A stretch of DNA of 64,000 nt from Pseudomonas allokribbensis (GCF_014863605.1 NZ_CP062252.1:2489001-2553000), one strand, 5' to 3'; shown: positions 16,960 through 25,574, counted from the stretch's first letter. Program-made: numbers and translations. The notes: a model not told the origin generated them from the sequence alone.

Positions 16960-17567
16960 GGCACCCGCCACAAATACCAAGCCGCCACCGTCCGAAACGG
17001 ACGCCAGCCCAACCCGATCTCAATCATCTGCTTGCGCGTCGGCTGCACCTCCAGCCCCTTCAACCGCCGATACCCCTCGCGCACACCAAAGTCATCCGCC
17101 GGCAAAATATCCGGCCGCTCCAGGCTATAAATCAGCAACATCTCCACCGTCCAGCGGCCAACCCCGCGCAGGCTGACCAAACGCTCGATCAGCGCCTCAT
17201 CCTCCATCGCCAGCGCGGTCGAGTAATCCGGCACCACGCCGTCCAGGGTCGCCTGGGCAATCCCCTGAATCGTCGCAATCTTGCCTGCCGAAAACCCGCA
17301 ACCGCGCAACCGATCGAAGTCCGTCGCCAGAATCTGCTCCGGACGCGGAAACGTCTGCCCGGGAAACAACCCCACCAACCGCCCGACAATCGCATCGCCA
17401 GCCTTGGCATGCAGTTGCTGATAGGCAATCGCCCGCACCAGCGATTCATAGGGATCGCGCGCCGGATGCGGTTGATGCAGGCAAGGGCCGACCGCAGCGA
17501 TGTGGCGCTGCCAGTCGGCGTCGAGGCTGGCCAGAAACTCGCTGGCCGGTTGGTAGGGATCGGGCAT
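16941..17567 (-). CDS. DNA-3-methyladenine glycosylase II (AlkA-like, HhH-GPD)
   Basis: A 208-residue HhH-GPD superfamily glycosylase that removes alkylated bases. The helix-hairpin-helix is ALIERLVSLRGVGRWTVEMLL at about residues 125-145, and the catalytic aspartate is in LPADDFGVREGY. The N-terminal AlkA fold domain of E. coli AlkA is absent, giving the short form common in pseudomonads. It ends about 36 bp before a neighbouring region that includes ada, also alkylation repair. It follows the PEP mutase-like gene by 3 bp on the same strand. Confidence 0.88.
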   Translation of the reverse strand: MPDPYQPASEFLASLDADWQRHIAAVGPCLHQPHPARDPYESLVRAIAYQQLHAKAGDAIVGRLVGLFPGQTFPRPEQILATDFDRLRGCGFSAGKIATIQGIAQATLDGVVPDYSTALAMEDEALIERLVSLRGVGRWTVEMLLIYSLERPDILPADDFGVREGYRRLKGLEVQPTRKQMIEIGLGWRPFRTVAAWYLWRVPKAPSP

Positions 17568-17570
17568 GGC

Positions 17571-18368
17571 TTACTTCAGCAGACCGTTGACTTCGCCATA
17601 GGTGAAGGCCTTGAGGTCATGGGTATCGAGCTTGCCGCTGGCGAGGAAACTTTTCACCAGTGAACCCATGGCGCCGTAGAGGAACTCGGCGATACCGGAA
17701 CCGGCGCTCAGGCGGCGTACACCGAGGGTTTTCAACTCATCGGGGGAGGGCAGGCAAGCAAAACCGAGGACGTTGACCGGCAGTGATGTGCCCTTGCAGA
17801 TGGCTTCGATTTCGTAGGCGGACGTCACGCCGGCGGCAAACAAACCATCGGCCCCGGCTGCCTGATACAGCGCCGCGCGGTGCAGGGTTTCGGCGACGCG
17901 ATCCTCGGCTGGCACCAGACTTTTGAGGTAAACATCGGTGCGGGCATTGATAAACAGCTTCACATCGCGCTTGTCGGCGACTTGCCGTGCCACTTCGATC
18001 TTGCGCGCCAGCAGTTCCGGCGTGCCGTTGCCGTCTTCGATATTGATCCCGGCCGCGCCTGCTGCGACAACCGCATCGATCACTTCGGCGACCCGGTCGA
18101 GGTCATCGGAGTAACCGGCCTCGATGTCCACACTCAACGGCACCTTGATGACACGGGCAATCGACTCCACGGTGCTGATCAAGCGCTCCAGCGGCAGGGT
18201 GTTGCCATCCGGGTAACCGTGGGCCCAGGCCACCGCGGCGCTGCTGGTGGCGACGGCCTTGCCGCCGAGTTGTTCGACCAGTCGCGCGCCCGTGGCGTCG
18301 GCAACGTTGGTCAGGATCAGCAGGCCATCGTGGTGCAACTGGTGAAACTGTGTGTCGAGCGCGTTCAT
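17571..18368 (-). CDS. Isocitrate lyase / PEP mutase family protein
   Basis: A 265-residue TIM-barrel protein of the PEP mutase/isocitrate lyase superfamily. Visible motifs are VPLSVDIEAGYSDD (metal-binding D and E), AGINIEDGN and KLFINARTDVYL. The full isocitrate lyase KKCGH loop is absent, so it belongs to the diverse oxaloacetate-hydrolase/2-methylisocitrate-lyase-like group; the substrate is unknown. ATG 18368 follows GAAGGGATTTCG. It lies between ada (24 bp upstream) and the alkA-like gene (3 bp downstream), so all three probably form one transcript even though this enzyme has no obvious repair role. Confidence 0.82.
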   Translation of the reverse strand: MNALDTQFHQLHHDGLLILTNVADATGARLVEQLGGKAVATSSAAVAWAHGYPDGNTLPLERLISTVESIARVIKVPLSVDIEAGYSDDLDRVAEVIDAVVAAGAAGINIEDGNGTPELLARKIEVARQVADKRDVKLFINARTDVYLKSLVPAEDRVAETLHRAALYQAAGADGLFAAGVTSAYEIEAICKGTSLPVNVLGFACLPSPDELKTLGVRRLSAGSGIAEFLYGAMGSLVKSFLASGKLDTHDLKAFTYGEVNGLLK

Positions 18369-18391
18369 CGAAATCCCTTCTTGTCGGTTGT

Positions 18392-19474
18392 TCAGAAAGC
18401 CAGCGGTTGCGTCAGTTGCACGGCAGCGTTTTCCAGCCTGAGCAAAAACGCCTTGCGCGGTTGTCCACCACCATAGCCGGTCAGCGAGCCGTCCGCACCG
18501 ATCACCCGATGGCACGGCACCACGATCGACAGCCGATTGTGCCCGTTGGCCAGCCCCACCGCGCGACTGGCGCCGGGTTTGCCCAGCCGTGCGGCGATGC
18601 TGCCGTAAGTGCTGGTGTGGCCGTAGGGGATTTGCCGCAGTTCGGCCCAGACCTGACGGGCAAACTCACTGCCGGGCAGGTGCAGTGGCACGCTGAACTC
18701 GCTCAGCTTGCCGGCGAAGTACAGCGCCAGTTCGTTTTCGATCTGCTGCAAATGCGCGTTGTGTCCCGGCGCGACCACGTAGCCGTAGCGGTTTTGCAAT
18801 TCTTCGACTTCCCGGGTCAGCGCCGGGCGGTCGAGAAACTCCAGCAACACCAGCCCGCGTCGCTCGGCCATGGCGATCATTGGCCCCAGCGGCGTGGTCA
18901 GGCGGGTGAACAACAGCGGTTCGCTGGCCGCTGCGCGTCCCGGCGTGATGTGGAACGACTTCTGAAACGCATCGCGAAAACCGCTGAGAGATTCATAACC
19001 GGAGTCGAACGCCGCGTGGTCGATGGAGGTGCCTTGCTTGATCCCACCCAACGCCACGCCCAGCCGGCGGGTGCGCAGCCACGCATGAAAGGTCATGCCG
19101 AAATGCTGCTTGAACCAGCGCCGCAGCTTCAGCGGTTCGATGCCCTCGGCGAGCAATTGCGCATCGCTCCAGCGCAGCTCCGGATCGGCGTCGACGGCTT
19201 TCAACAGCCGTTGCACCCAGTCCGGGGCGATGGCTGCAGCGTCCAGCGGTTTGCAGCGCAGGCAGGCGCGGTAACCGGCGGACAGGCAGTCGTCAGCGTG
19301 GGCGAAGAACTCGACGTTTTCCGGTTTCGGCTTGCGCGCCGTGCAGGTAGGGCGGCAAAAGATCCCGGTGGTTTTCACGGCCGTAAAGAACACGCCTTCA
19401 TAGGCAGTGTCGCTTGCGAGCATGGCGCGAACCATTTCGGCGTGAGGGGGCAGGGCAGCGGTCTGTATGTTCAT
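18392..19474 (-). CDS. ada: Bifunctional DNA repair methyltransferase / regulator Ada
   Basis: A 360-residue Ada. Domain 1 (about residues 10-80) has the zinc cysteines in GIFCRPTC (Cys40 and Cys44) and ACLRC and takes methyl groups from phosphotriesters. An AraC-type helix-turn-helix follows (LRRWFKQHFGMTFHAWLRTRRL, then GYESLSGFRDAFQKSF). The C-terminal methylguanine methyltransferase domain has the active-site motif VVPCHRVIG with Cys321. The methylated protein activates alkylation-response genes. ATG 19474 (MNIQTAALPP) is chosen over an upstream ATG at 19510. The PEP mutase-like and alkA-like genes follow. Confidence 0.93.
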   Translation of the reverse strand: MNIQTAALPPHAEMVRAMLASDTAYEGVFFTAVKTTGIFCRPTCTARKPKPENVEFFAHADDCLSAGYRACLRCKPLDAAAIAPDWVQRLLKAVDADPELRWSDAQLLAEGIEPLKLRRWFKQHFGMTFHAWLRTRRLGVALGGIKQGTSIDHAAFDSGYESLSGFRDAFQKSFHITPGRAAASEPLLFTRLTTPLGPMIAMAERRGLVLLEFLDRPALTREVEELQNRYGYVVAPGHNAHLQQIENELALYFAGKLSEFSVPLHLPGSEFARQVWAELRQIPYGHTSTYGSIAARLGKPGASRAVGLANGHNRLSIVVPCHRVIGADGSLTGYGGGQPRKAFLLRLENAAVQLTQPLAF

Positions 19475-19583
19475 GGGCCGAGGATAAAACCAGTTATTCG
19501 ATGGCTCCACCGAAAAATCGACAATGAATTTTCGGGCCGCTGCACTACAGTGATCGGGTCGCTACAACTCGGGAATTGCCTGT

Positions 19584-19997
19584 ATGCCACCGTTCACGAT
19601 TCAACACATCGATCACATCGTGCTGCGCGTTGCGGATCTGCAACGCAGCATTGATTTCTACGACCGGGTCTTCGGTGCCGAAGTGGTCAAGCGCAACGAA
19701 AAATTCGGTCTGGTGCACCTGCGTGCCGGCACGTCGATGATCGATCTGGTCGACCTCGACGGCGAAATCGGCCGCAAGGGCGGCGCCGCTGCCGGCAGCG
19801 AACGGCGCAATGTCGATCATTTCTGCCTGCGCATCGAGCCGTTCGATGAAGAGGCTTTGATCAGTCACCTGCAAGCCTGTGGGTTGTCCGTCGACAAGGC
19901 CTCCACCCGTTACGGCGCCGAGGGCAACGGCCTGTCGCTGTATTGCTTTGATCCGGACGGCAATCAGGTCGAGCTCAAAGGCCCGTCCGAAGCTTAG
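19584..19997 (+). CDS. VOC family (glyoxalase/bleomycin resistance-like) protein
   Basis: A 137-residue vicinal oxygen chelate protein. HIDHIVLRVADLQRSIDFYDRVFGAEVV opens the first beta-alpha module and SLYCFDPDGNQVELKGP closes the second, with metal-binding His and Glu positions retained. Catalytic role unknown; such proteins act as dioxygenases, lyases or binding proteins. Its stop codon overlaps the stop of the converging LysE gene. Confidence 0.85.
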   Translation: MPPFTIQHIDHIVLRVADLQRSIDFYDRVFGAEVVKRNEKFGLVHLRAGTSMIDLVDLDGEIGRKGGAAAGSERRNVDHFCLRIEPFDEEALISHLQACGLSVDKASTRYGAEGNGLSLYCFDPDGNQVELKGPSEA

Positions 19998-20614
19998 GCC
20001 CGCTTGGCCATTAGCAACACCGAAGCCGCCGCCGACAACAGCCCCGCGCAGCAACGGTTGAAAATCCGTTTGCCGCGCGGCTCGGCGAACCAGCGGCGCA
20101 TGTGCAGGCCCATGTACGCGTAGGCGCTGATGGCGATCCACTCCAGCAGCAGGAACAGCACGCCCAGCAGCATGAACTGCGGGGTGATGGCGCGATTCGG
20201 GTCGACGAATTGCGGCAGGAAGGCGGTGAAGATCAGGATTGCCTTGGGATTACCTGCAGCCACCAGAAACTCCTGACGTGCCAGGGCCAGAAGCCCACTT
20301 GCCGGCGCAGTAACGGCGTCTTCTGCAGCCGGATTCGCTCGCCACAGCTGCCACGCCAGATACAGAAGATACCCCGCGCCGACAATCTTGATCCCGTAGA
20401 ACAACAGCTCGGACGTTTGCAGCACCACCGCCAGCCCCGCCGCCGCGAGGGCGATCATCCCGGCAAACGCCAGCAACCGACCGACACCCGCCACACAGGC
20501 GCGACGATAGCCGTAACGGGTGGCGTTGCTGACCGACAGCAGGTTGTTCGGGCCGGGTGCCATGTTCAAGGCGAAACAGGCGGGCAGAAACAGGGAAAGG
20601 GTGGCGAGATCCAT
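19994..20614 (-). CDS. LysE/RhtB family amino acid exporter
   Basis: A 206-residue membrane protein with six predicted helices. The start MDLATLSLFLPACFALNMAPGPNNLLSVSNATRYG contains the family motif M.PGPNNL, and the middle has FLVAAGNPKAILIFTAFLPQFVDP. Such proteins export amino acids or related metabolites. It is a single gene, convergent with and overlapping the VOC gene by 4 bp. The specific substrate is unknown. Confidence 0.88.
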   Translation of the reverse strand: MDLATLSLFLPACFALNMAPGPNNLLSVSNATRYGYRRACVAGVGRLLAFAGMIALAAAGLAVVLQTSELLFYGIKIVGAGYLLYLAWQLWRANPAAEDAVTAPASGLLALARQEFLVAAGNPKAILIFTAFLPQFVDPNRAITPQFMLLGVLFLLLEWIAISAYAYMGLHMRRWFAEPRGKRIFNRCCAGLLSAAASVLLMAKRA

Positions 20615-20887
20615 GGCGCGGGCTCCGGTGGCGGGACGGCTATTTTTATCATGCTGGCGGCGGGCCGGAACCGTACAGTCAGGCTGCGGAGTCGCGGTAC
20701 AGCGATTGCCGGGCGCGAATCCGTTCGAACTTTCTGCCGCCCCGCCAACTCTGAATTCGTCACAGGGTGATGGAATCGGCAGAAAAACCCATCAACCGGT
20801 CAGAAAACGCCTTGGCCGTGTAAGCTTTCGCGCCACGCTATTCCATTCCCCCATGGCCCCAGGCGGCCCACTGTACGAGCGACCTAC

Positions 20888-21493
20888 ATGCAAGCAAAGG
20901 CCCGCGAGGTTCATGTACCACCGGTGTTGCAGGATCTGCGCGCCGGCACGGCCGAACTGCACATTGCTCTGGAAAAACGCCTTCCTTTCTTCTCCGACAC
21001 CCTTGATCTGCAAGCCTTCGAGCGACTGATGCGCGCCTATTACGGCTTCTATCAGCCACTGGAAAGTGCATTGCAGGACAGCGGCGAGATCCCTGCCGAT
21101 TTCGATCTGGTTTCGCGCCTCAAGGCGCCGACCCTGCAACGCGATCTGCAAGCGTTGGGCGCGAACGACGGGGACTTTTCGATCTGCCGCCAGTTGCCCG
21201 TCATCGACTCTGCCGCCGCGTGCCTGGGCGTGCTGTACGTGCTGGAAGGCGCAACTCTCGGCGGGCAGATCCTGCGCCGGGAAATCGCCTCGCGGCTGAG
21301 CCTGGGCGCGGACAACGGCGCGGCGTTTCTGGACATCTACGGCGTTGCCACCGGCCGGCGCTGGCGCGACTTCATCGAATACCTGGGCAGTCGCCCGATG
21401 GACGCCGACGAGCGCGAAGCCGTCGTGGCGGCCGCCCACACCACATTCAGCTGTTTCGAGCGCTGGCTCGAAAGCCAGGAGGTTCTGGTATGA
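20888..21493 (+). CDS. bphO: Biliverdin-producing heme oxygenase BphO
   Basis: A 201-residue all-helical heme oxygenase. The proximal-helix segment LRAGTAELHIALEKRLP provides the heme-ligand His, and the distal glycine-rich helix is seen in YVLEGATLGGQILRREI. It opens heme to biliverdin, the chromophore of the phytochrome encoded next. The stop overlaps the bphP start (ATGA at 21490), so both are made together. The 273 bp upstream, between this gene and the diverging LysE gene, show no clear operator. Confidence 0.93.
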   Translation: MQAKAREVHVPPVLQDLRAGTAELHIALEKRLPFFSDTLDLQAFERLMRAYYGFYQPLESALQDSGEIPADFDLVSRLKAPTLQRDLQALGANDGDFSICRQLPVIDSAAACLGVLYVLEGATLGGQILRREIASRLSLGADNGAAFLDIYGVATGRRWRDFIEYLGSRPMDADEREAVVAAAHTTFSCFERWLESQEVLV

Positions 21494-23727
21494 CCCCGCA
21501 AGACAAAGAAGCCTTTGAAGAGTTGCTGGCCAACTGCGCCGACGAGCCGATCCGTTTTCCCGGCGCGATCCAGCCTCACGGGTTGCTGCTGACCCTGAGC
21601 GAGCCTGACCTTTCGATCATTCAGATCAGCGCCAACGTCGAGACTTTGCTGGCGCGCCCGGCACAAGAACTGATTGGCCAGCCACTGCAAAGCCTGATCG
21701 GCGATGCCCATGCCGCGCAGGTTCGCGAAGCCTTGCAGCAGCCGACCCTGTCCGACGCGTCGCCGCTGCACTTTCGCCTTAATGGCACGGCGTTCGAAGG
21801 CTTGCTGCACCGGCATCAGGATGTGCTGATTCTGGAGCTGGAAATCCACGTCGAGAACTTCCAGCCGCGCAACGTCGCCGGCACCGAAACCCACCTGGGG
21901 CGGATGCTTGCGCGCCTGCAAAAGGCCCAGAGCCTGCAAACGCTGTACGACATCAGCGTCAAGGAAATCCAGGCCATGACCGGTTACGACCGGGTGCTGA
22001 TCTATCGCTTCGAGGAGGAGGGCCACGGTCAGGTCATCGCCGAAGCGTCCGACCCGTCGATGGAAGTCTTCAACGGGTTGTTCTTCCCCGCGTCCGATAT
22101 CCCCGAGCAGGCCCGCGAGCTGTACCGCACCAACTGGCTGCGAATCATCCCGAATGCCGACTACCAACCGGTGCCGCTGCTGCCCAAGTTGCGCCCGGAC
22201 ACCCAGACCCCGCTGGATCTGAGCTTCGCGACGTTGCGCAGCGTGTCGCCGATCCACTGCCAGTACATGAAGAACATGGGCGTGCTGTCCTCGATGAGCA
22301 TTTCCCTGCTCAAGGGCGACCGGCTCTGGGGCCTGATCAGTTGCGGCAATCGCCAGCCGCTGCATGTGCCGCACGAGTTGCGCACGGCCTGCCAGACCAT
22401 CGGCCAGGTGCTGTCGTTGCAGATCAGCGCGATGGAAGCGCTGGAAGTCAGCCGTCAACGCGAGGAAAAAGTTGAGGCGCTGGCGTTGCTCAATCAGGCG
22501 ATGATTGATTCCCCTCAGAACGTCTTCGATGGCCTGGCCAACCAGCCGCAGGTCCTGATGGCACTGGCCAATGCCGGTGGCATCGCGATCATCGAAGACA
22601 AGCAGTTGCACCGTTACGGCAATTGCCCGGAGCCGGAGGAGATTCGTGCCCTGCACAAGTGGCTGCAGGAACGCGGCGAGCCGGTGTTTGCCAGTCATCA
22701 TCTGGCCAGCGTCTATCCGCCGGCGGCGCACTATCAGCAGGTCGCCAGCGGTGTGCTCGCCATGAGCCTGCCCAAACCGGTGGACAACGGCGTTCTGTGG
22801 TTCCGGCCCGAAGTCAAAGAGAACATTAACTGGAGCGGTGACCCGCGCAAGCCGTTGGATCTGGAAAACTCCGACGCGGGCCTGCGTCTGCGACCGCGTA
22901 CTTCGTTCGAAATCTGGAAGGTCGAGATGGCCGGGATTTCCACCAAGTGGAGCCACGGCGATCTGTTCGCTGCCAACGACCTGCGTCGCTCGGCGCTGGA
23001 AAATGATCTGGCCCGTCAGGTGCGCCGCGAGCAGGAAGCGGTGCGCGCCCGTGATGAGCTTGTCGCTGTGGTTTCCCACGATCTGCGCAACCCGATGACC
23101 GTGATCTCGATGCTGTGCGGCATGATGCAGAAGGCTTTCAGCTCAGACGGGCCGCACACCTCGCGACGTATCTCGACGGCTATCGACACCATGCAACAAG
23201 CCGCCGGGCGCATGAACACGCTGCTGGAGGACTTGCTCGATACCTCGAAAATCGACGCCGGGCGCTACACCATCGCGCCGCAGAAACTCGACGTTGCGCA
23301 GATGTTCGAAGAAGCCCAATCACTGCTCGCGCCACTGGCGCTGGACAAGGACATCAGCATTTCGTTCGAGGCCGATCCCGATCTGAGCATCCATGCCGAT
23401 CCTGAGCGACTGTTTCAGGTGCTGTCGAATCTGGTCGGCAACGCGATCAAGTTCACCCCGCGCCTGGGCACGGTCGATGTGTATGCCAAATCGGTCGGCG
23501 ACGACATCGTCTTTACGGTGCGCGACAGCGGCGAAGGCATTCCCAAGGATCACTTGCCGCACGTGTTCGACCGTTACTGGACGGTGAAGGACGGCAACCC
23601 GACCGGCACCGGGCTGGGCCTGTACATCACGCAGGGCATCGTCGAGGCCCATGGCGGGCGGATTGTTGCCGAGAGCGAGCCGGGACAGGGCAGCGAATTT
23701 CGCTTCACCGTGCCACGTCTGGACTGA
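21490..23727 (+). CDS. bphP: Bacteriophytochrome histidine kinase BphP
   Basis: A 745-residue red/far-red light sensor kinase. Order: short N-terminus with Cys16 (biliverdin attachment), PAS (about 20-120), GAF (about 140-310) with PASDIP at 200-205 (Asp203) and His256 near the pyrrole water, PHY (about 320-500) with the tongue segment NINWSGDPRKP, HisKA with phosphorylated His530 in VVSHDLRNP, and HATPase with VGNAIKFTPR and GTGLGLYITQGIVEAHGG. The cognate response regulator is not adjacent. The last 23 bp overlap the 3' end of the opposite-strand PfpI gene. Confidence 0.95.
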   Translation: MTPQDKEAFEELLANCADEPIRFPGAIQPHGLLLTLSEPDLSIIQISANVETLLARPAQELIGQPLQSLIGDAHAAQVREALQQPTLSDASPLHFRLNGTAFEGLLHRHQDVLILELEIHVENFQPRNVAGTETHLGRMLARLQKAQSLQTLYDISVKEIQAMTGYDRVLIYRFEEEGHGQVIAEASDPSMEVFNGLFFPASDIPEQARELYRTNWLRIIPNADYQPVPLLPKLRPDTQTPLDLSFATLRSVSPIHCQYMKNMGVLSSMSISLLKGDRLWGLISCGNRQPLHVPHELRTACQTIGQVLSLQISAMEALEVSRQREEKVEALALLNQAMIDSPQNVFDGLANQPQVLMALANAGGIAIIEDKQLHRYGNCPEPEEIRALHKWLQERGEPVFASHHLASVYPPAAHYQQVASGVLAMSLPKPVDNGVLWFRPEVKENINWSGDPRKPLDLENSDAGLRLRPRTSFEIWKVEMAGISTKWSHGDLFAANDLRRSALENDLARQVRREQEAVRARDELVAVVSHDLRNPMTVISMLCGMMQKAFSSDGPHTSRRISTAIDTMQQAAGRMNTLLEDLLDTSKIDAGRYTIAPQKLDVAQMFEEAQSLLAPLALDKDISISFEADPDLSIHADPERLFQVLSNLVGNAIKFTPRLGTVDVYAKSVGDDIVFTVRDSGEGIPKDHLPHVFDRYWTVKDGNPTGTGLGLYITQGIVEAHGGRIVAESEPGQGSEFRFTVPRLD

Positions 23728-24490
23728 GCAGCGGTTCGCGACGGGTGGCCTGCAACAGTGCCACCCATTCGGCGGCGAATCGATGGCAATCGCCGGGCCA
23801 GCGCGCCGTCAGCAATTGGCCGTCGCGCACCACAAATCCCGCGAGGGGTGCCTGCGCGCAATCTCGCTTGGCGATGAGTGGGCCGCGTATGAAATCGGCC
23901 TTGCTGGCCAGTGCGGTTTTCACTTCTGCCTCGACCGTCTGTTTGTAGGTGCGGTAGTAGCGCCCCAGCCAGAACGAGGTCATCAGCCACGCCGGCAGCT
24001 CCATGGTTGCCGCGAGCAACGCGGTGACCTTGCGCCCGAACAACACCGAACGCCCGGTTTCCGGATCGAGCGTCCGGGCCAGCAACAACACGCCATGACA
24101 CACCGCTGCCACGGGTTTTTCAGCCTTGAAAAATTGCAGGGCGATCTGCTGGGCCTGCGTGGACTCCAACAGCGTGCGCATCCCCTTGGCATGACCGCCG
24201 GGAATCAATAAACCGTCGAACCGGGTCGTGTCGACATCGGCATACGCCAGCGGCTGGCGAAACGCTTCGGATTCGATCATCTGCGTGTAACTGTCGAGGT
24301 CGGCCTTGCGCGTCATCAGCATCGAACTCAACAGACCGAACCCGATGTCCACCAGCCGCGGGTCGGCGTGGGCGGGCAAGCCTTGCGGCGTGGCAAAACG
24401 CACCTCGATGCCCGCGTTGCGCAATGCCTGCCAGGGCACGCTGCTTTCGGTGGGGTCGTAATCGGCGGCGGGCAGCAGAATCAGAATCAT
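23705..24490 (-). CDS. Type 1 glutamine amidotransferase-like / DJ-1/PfpI family protein
   Basis: A 261-residue DJ-1/PfpI-superfamily protein. The nucleophile elbow is KPVAAVCHGVLLLAR, with the Cys-His pair, and the oxyanion side is FDGLLIPGGHAKGM. Members include proteases, deglycases, hydratases and isonitrile-related enzymes; the activity here is unknown. It is transcribed opposite to bphP and overlaps its 3' end by 23 bp. The start at 24490 (MILILLPAADYDPTE) is natural for the family. Confidence 0.82.
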   Translation of the reverse strand: MILILLPAADYDPTESSVPWQALRNAGIEVRFATPQGLPAHADPRLVDIGFGLLSSMLMTRKADLDSYTQMIESEAFRQPLAYADVDTTRFDGLLIPGGHAKGMRTLLESTQAQQIALQFFKAEKPVAAVCHGVLLLARTLDPETGRSVLFGRKVTALLAATMELPAWLMTSFWLGRYYRTYKQTVEAEVKTALASKADFIRGPLIAKRDCAQAPLAGFVVRDGQLLTARWPGDCHRFAAEWVALLQATRREPLLSPDVAR

Positions 24491-24632
24491 CGAGGGCAGA
24501 CTTCCAGTCGAGAGTGGTCGCAGAGCTACAGCGTAGTGGGTCTACGGATACGGGGGTAATTTCGTTCAATACCGCCGGGTGGTGTGCTGGCTACTGTGAG
24601 CGCCTTGTTCCTCGATTTGAAGCAGGTGTGCG

Positions 24633-25220
24633 ATGAGTCTGATTGTGTCGATGGCGGCGTTTGCCCTGGCCGCGTCCATTACCCCGGGGCCGGTGAATAT
24701 CGTGGCGTTGAGTTCGGGTGCGCAGTTCGGTTTTCGTGCCAGCCAACGGCATGTGGCGGGGGCGACGCTGGGGTTTGTGTTGTTGCTGGTGTTGATGGGG
24801 CTGGGATTGCATGAAGTGCTTACGCTGTGGCCGTCGCTGACCCGCGTGGTGCAACTGGCCGGGGTGGCGTTTCTGTTGTTCATGGCCTGGAAACTGGCCA
24901 CCGATAACGGTCAGTTGAATACGGGAGAATCGGGCAGGGCGCCGTCGATGCTCTACGGCGCGGTGATGCAATGGCTCAATCCCAAGGCGTGGCTGGCCTG
25001 CGTGGCGGGGATGGGCGCGTTCGTGGCCGATGGCGAGGCGCGGCTGGTGTGGCAGTTTGCTGCGGTGTATCTGGTGATCTGTTATCTGTCGGTGGGTTGC
25101 TGGGTGTATGCCGGGACGTTTCTGCGCGGCTATCTCGGCAACCCTGCGGGGATGCGCCTGTTCAACCGGGTGATGGCGGCGTTATTGGCGATTAGTGCAG
25201 GGTATTTGTTGCTGCCGTGA
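24633..25220 (+). CDS. LysE family translocator
   Basis: A 195-residue membrane protein starting MSLIVSMAAFALAASITPGPVNIVALSSGAQFG, with the family ITPGP motif and later QWLNPKAWLACVAGMGAF. Six membrane helices are predicted. It probably exports amino acids or a related compound. ATG 24633 is preceded by AGCAGGTGTGCG, an acceptable ribosome binding site. It is divergent from the PfpI gene and is the second LysE-type gene in the window. Confidence 0.87.
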   Translation: MSLIVSMAAFALAASITPGPVNIVALSSGAQFGFRASQRHVAGATLGFVLLLVLMGLGLHEVLTLWPSLTRVVQLAGVAFLLFMAWKLATDNGQLNTGESGRAPSMLYGAVMQWLNPKAWLACVAGMGAFVADGEARLVWQFAAVYLVICYLSVGCWVYAGTFLRGYLGNPAGMRLFNRVMAALLAISAGYLLLP

Positions 25221-25443
25221 GCGGGCGGGCGTTAGGTTTAAAGGTGTTTAAGGATGCTTCCGGCAAGCCACAACGCCTTGCGCCTTTGCCTACGCATCCG
25301 CCAGAATCCGCCGGCTTGTGGGCCTTGGGGCCGGGTTCTATCGTGTGTCGGTCGCTGACGAATCAGCGACCGGACTTGACCGTCCGACTCAATCAAGGCG
25401 CCAGCGTGCCGTTTCCGTTCAGCTCTCGTGGCTGTTCGTGTTA

Positions 25444-25520
25444 TGGCGGTTGTATGCGGGATACCTTCGGGTATGCCGGGTTCCTTGATTCCCGGTCGGT
25501 CAACCCGCGTACAGCTGCCA
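25444..25520 (+). ncRNA. Three-way-junction structured RNA element (candidate cis-regulatory RNA)
   Basis: GGCGGTTGTATGCGGG (25445-25460) pairs along its full 16 nt with CCCGCGTACAGCTGCC (25504-25519), including three G-U wobbles, and a flanking U-A pair extends the helix to 17 bp. Inside are two hairpins: ATACC-TTCG-GGTAT (25461-25474), with a stable UUCG tetraloop, and CCGGG / CCCGG (25476-25480 and 25491-25495) with a 10-nt loop ttccttgatt. Eight nucleotides, tcggtcaa, stay unpaired at the junction. The wobble pairs are consistent with an RNA helix. I do not recognise a named RNA family with certainty. Confidence 0.5.
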
Positions 25521-25548
25521 CCTGTTTCGATTGACCGCGAACGGTTGC

Positions 25549-25569
25549 AGCTCCGCCTATCAAGGAGCT
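25549..25569 (+). promoter_or_regulatory. Hairpin sequestering the DUF6124 ribosome binding site
   Basis: AGCTCC (25549-25554) pairs perfectly with GGAGCT (25564-25569). The second arm contains the Shine-Dalgarno of the DUF6124 gene (AAGGAG, 8 nt before ATG 25575), so the closed hairpin would hinder initiation. CCGCC at 25553-25557 could instead pair with GGCGG at 25445-25449, the 5' arm of the three-way junction. That pairing is mutually exclusive with the other two. Confidence 0.45.
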
Positions 25570-25574
25570 TCACC

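Larger units (their letters stand above)
25221..25574 (+). other. Long structured 5' leader region of the DUF6124 gene
   Basis: 354 bp without a convincing gene. It contains a perfect 10-bp hairpin CGGTCGCTGA / TCAGCGACCG with loop CGAA at 25349-25372, a 77-nt three-way-junction element at 25444-25520, and a hairpin over the ribosome binding site at 25549-25569. The last part of the region must be transcribed as leader of the DUF6124 gene; the promoter position is unknown. Open frames crossing it, including one ending at 25534 with C-S-C-Y-G-G-C, are probably by-products of the RNA structure. Confidence 0.55.

Noticed and set aside
21337..23079. 580-codon open frame opposite bphP
   Set aside because: It is antisense to a clear bacteriophytochrome. 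Its product is rich in Arg, Gln and His with no domain, as expected for the complement of a GC-rich gene.
25444..25520. tRNA gene
   Set aside because: The element is tRNA-sized and has a T-arm-like hairpin, but it lacks D and anticodon arms, and the outer helix is 16-17 bp instead of 7.
25217..25534. Plus-strand frame ending with R-G-C-S-C-Y-G-G-C and C-F-D
   Set aside because: It overlaps the structured RNA; the apparent coding pattern follows from the paired arms. No ribosome binding site was found.
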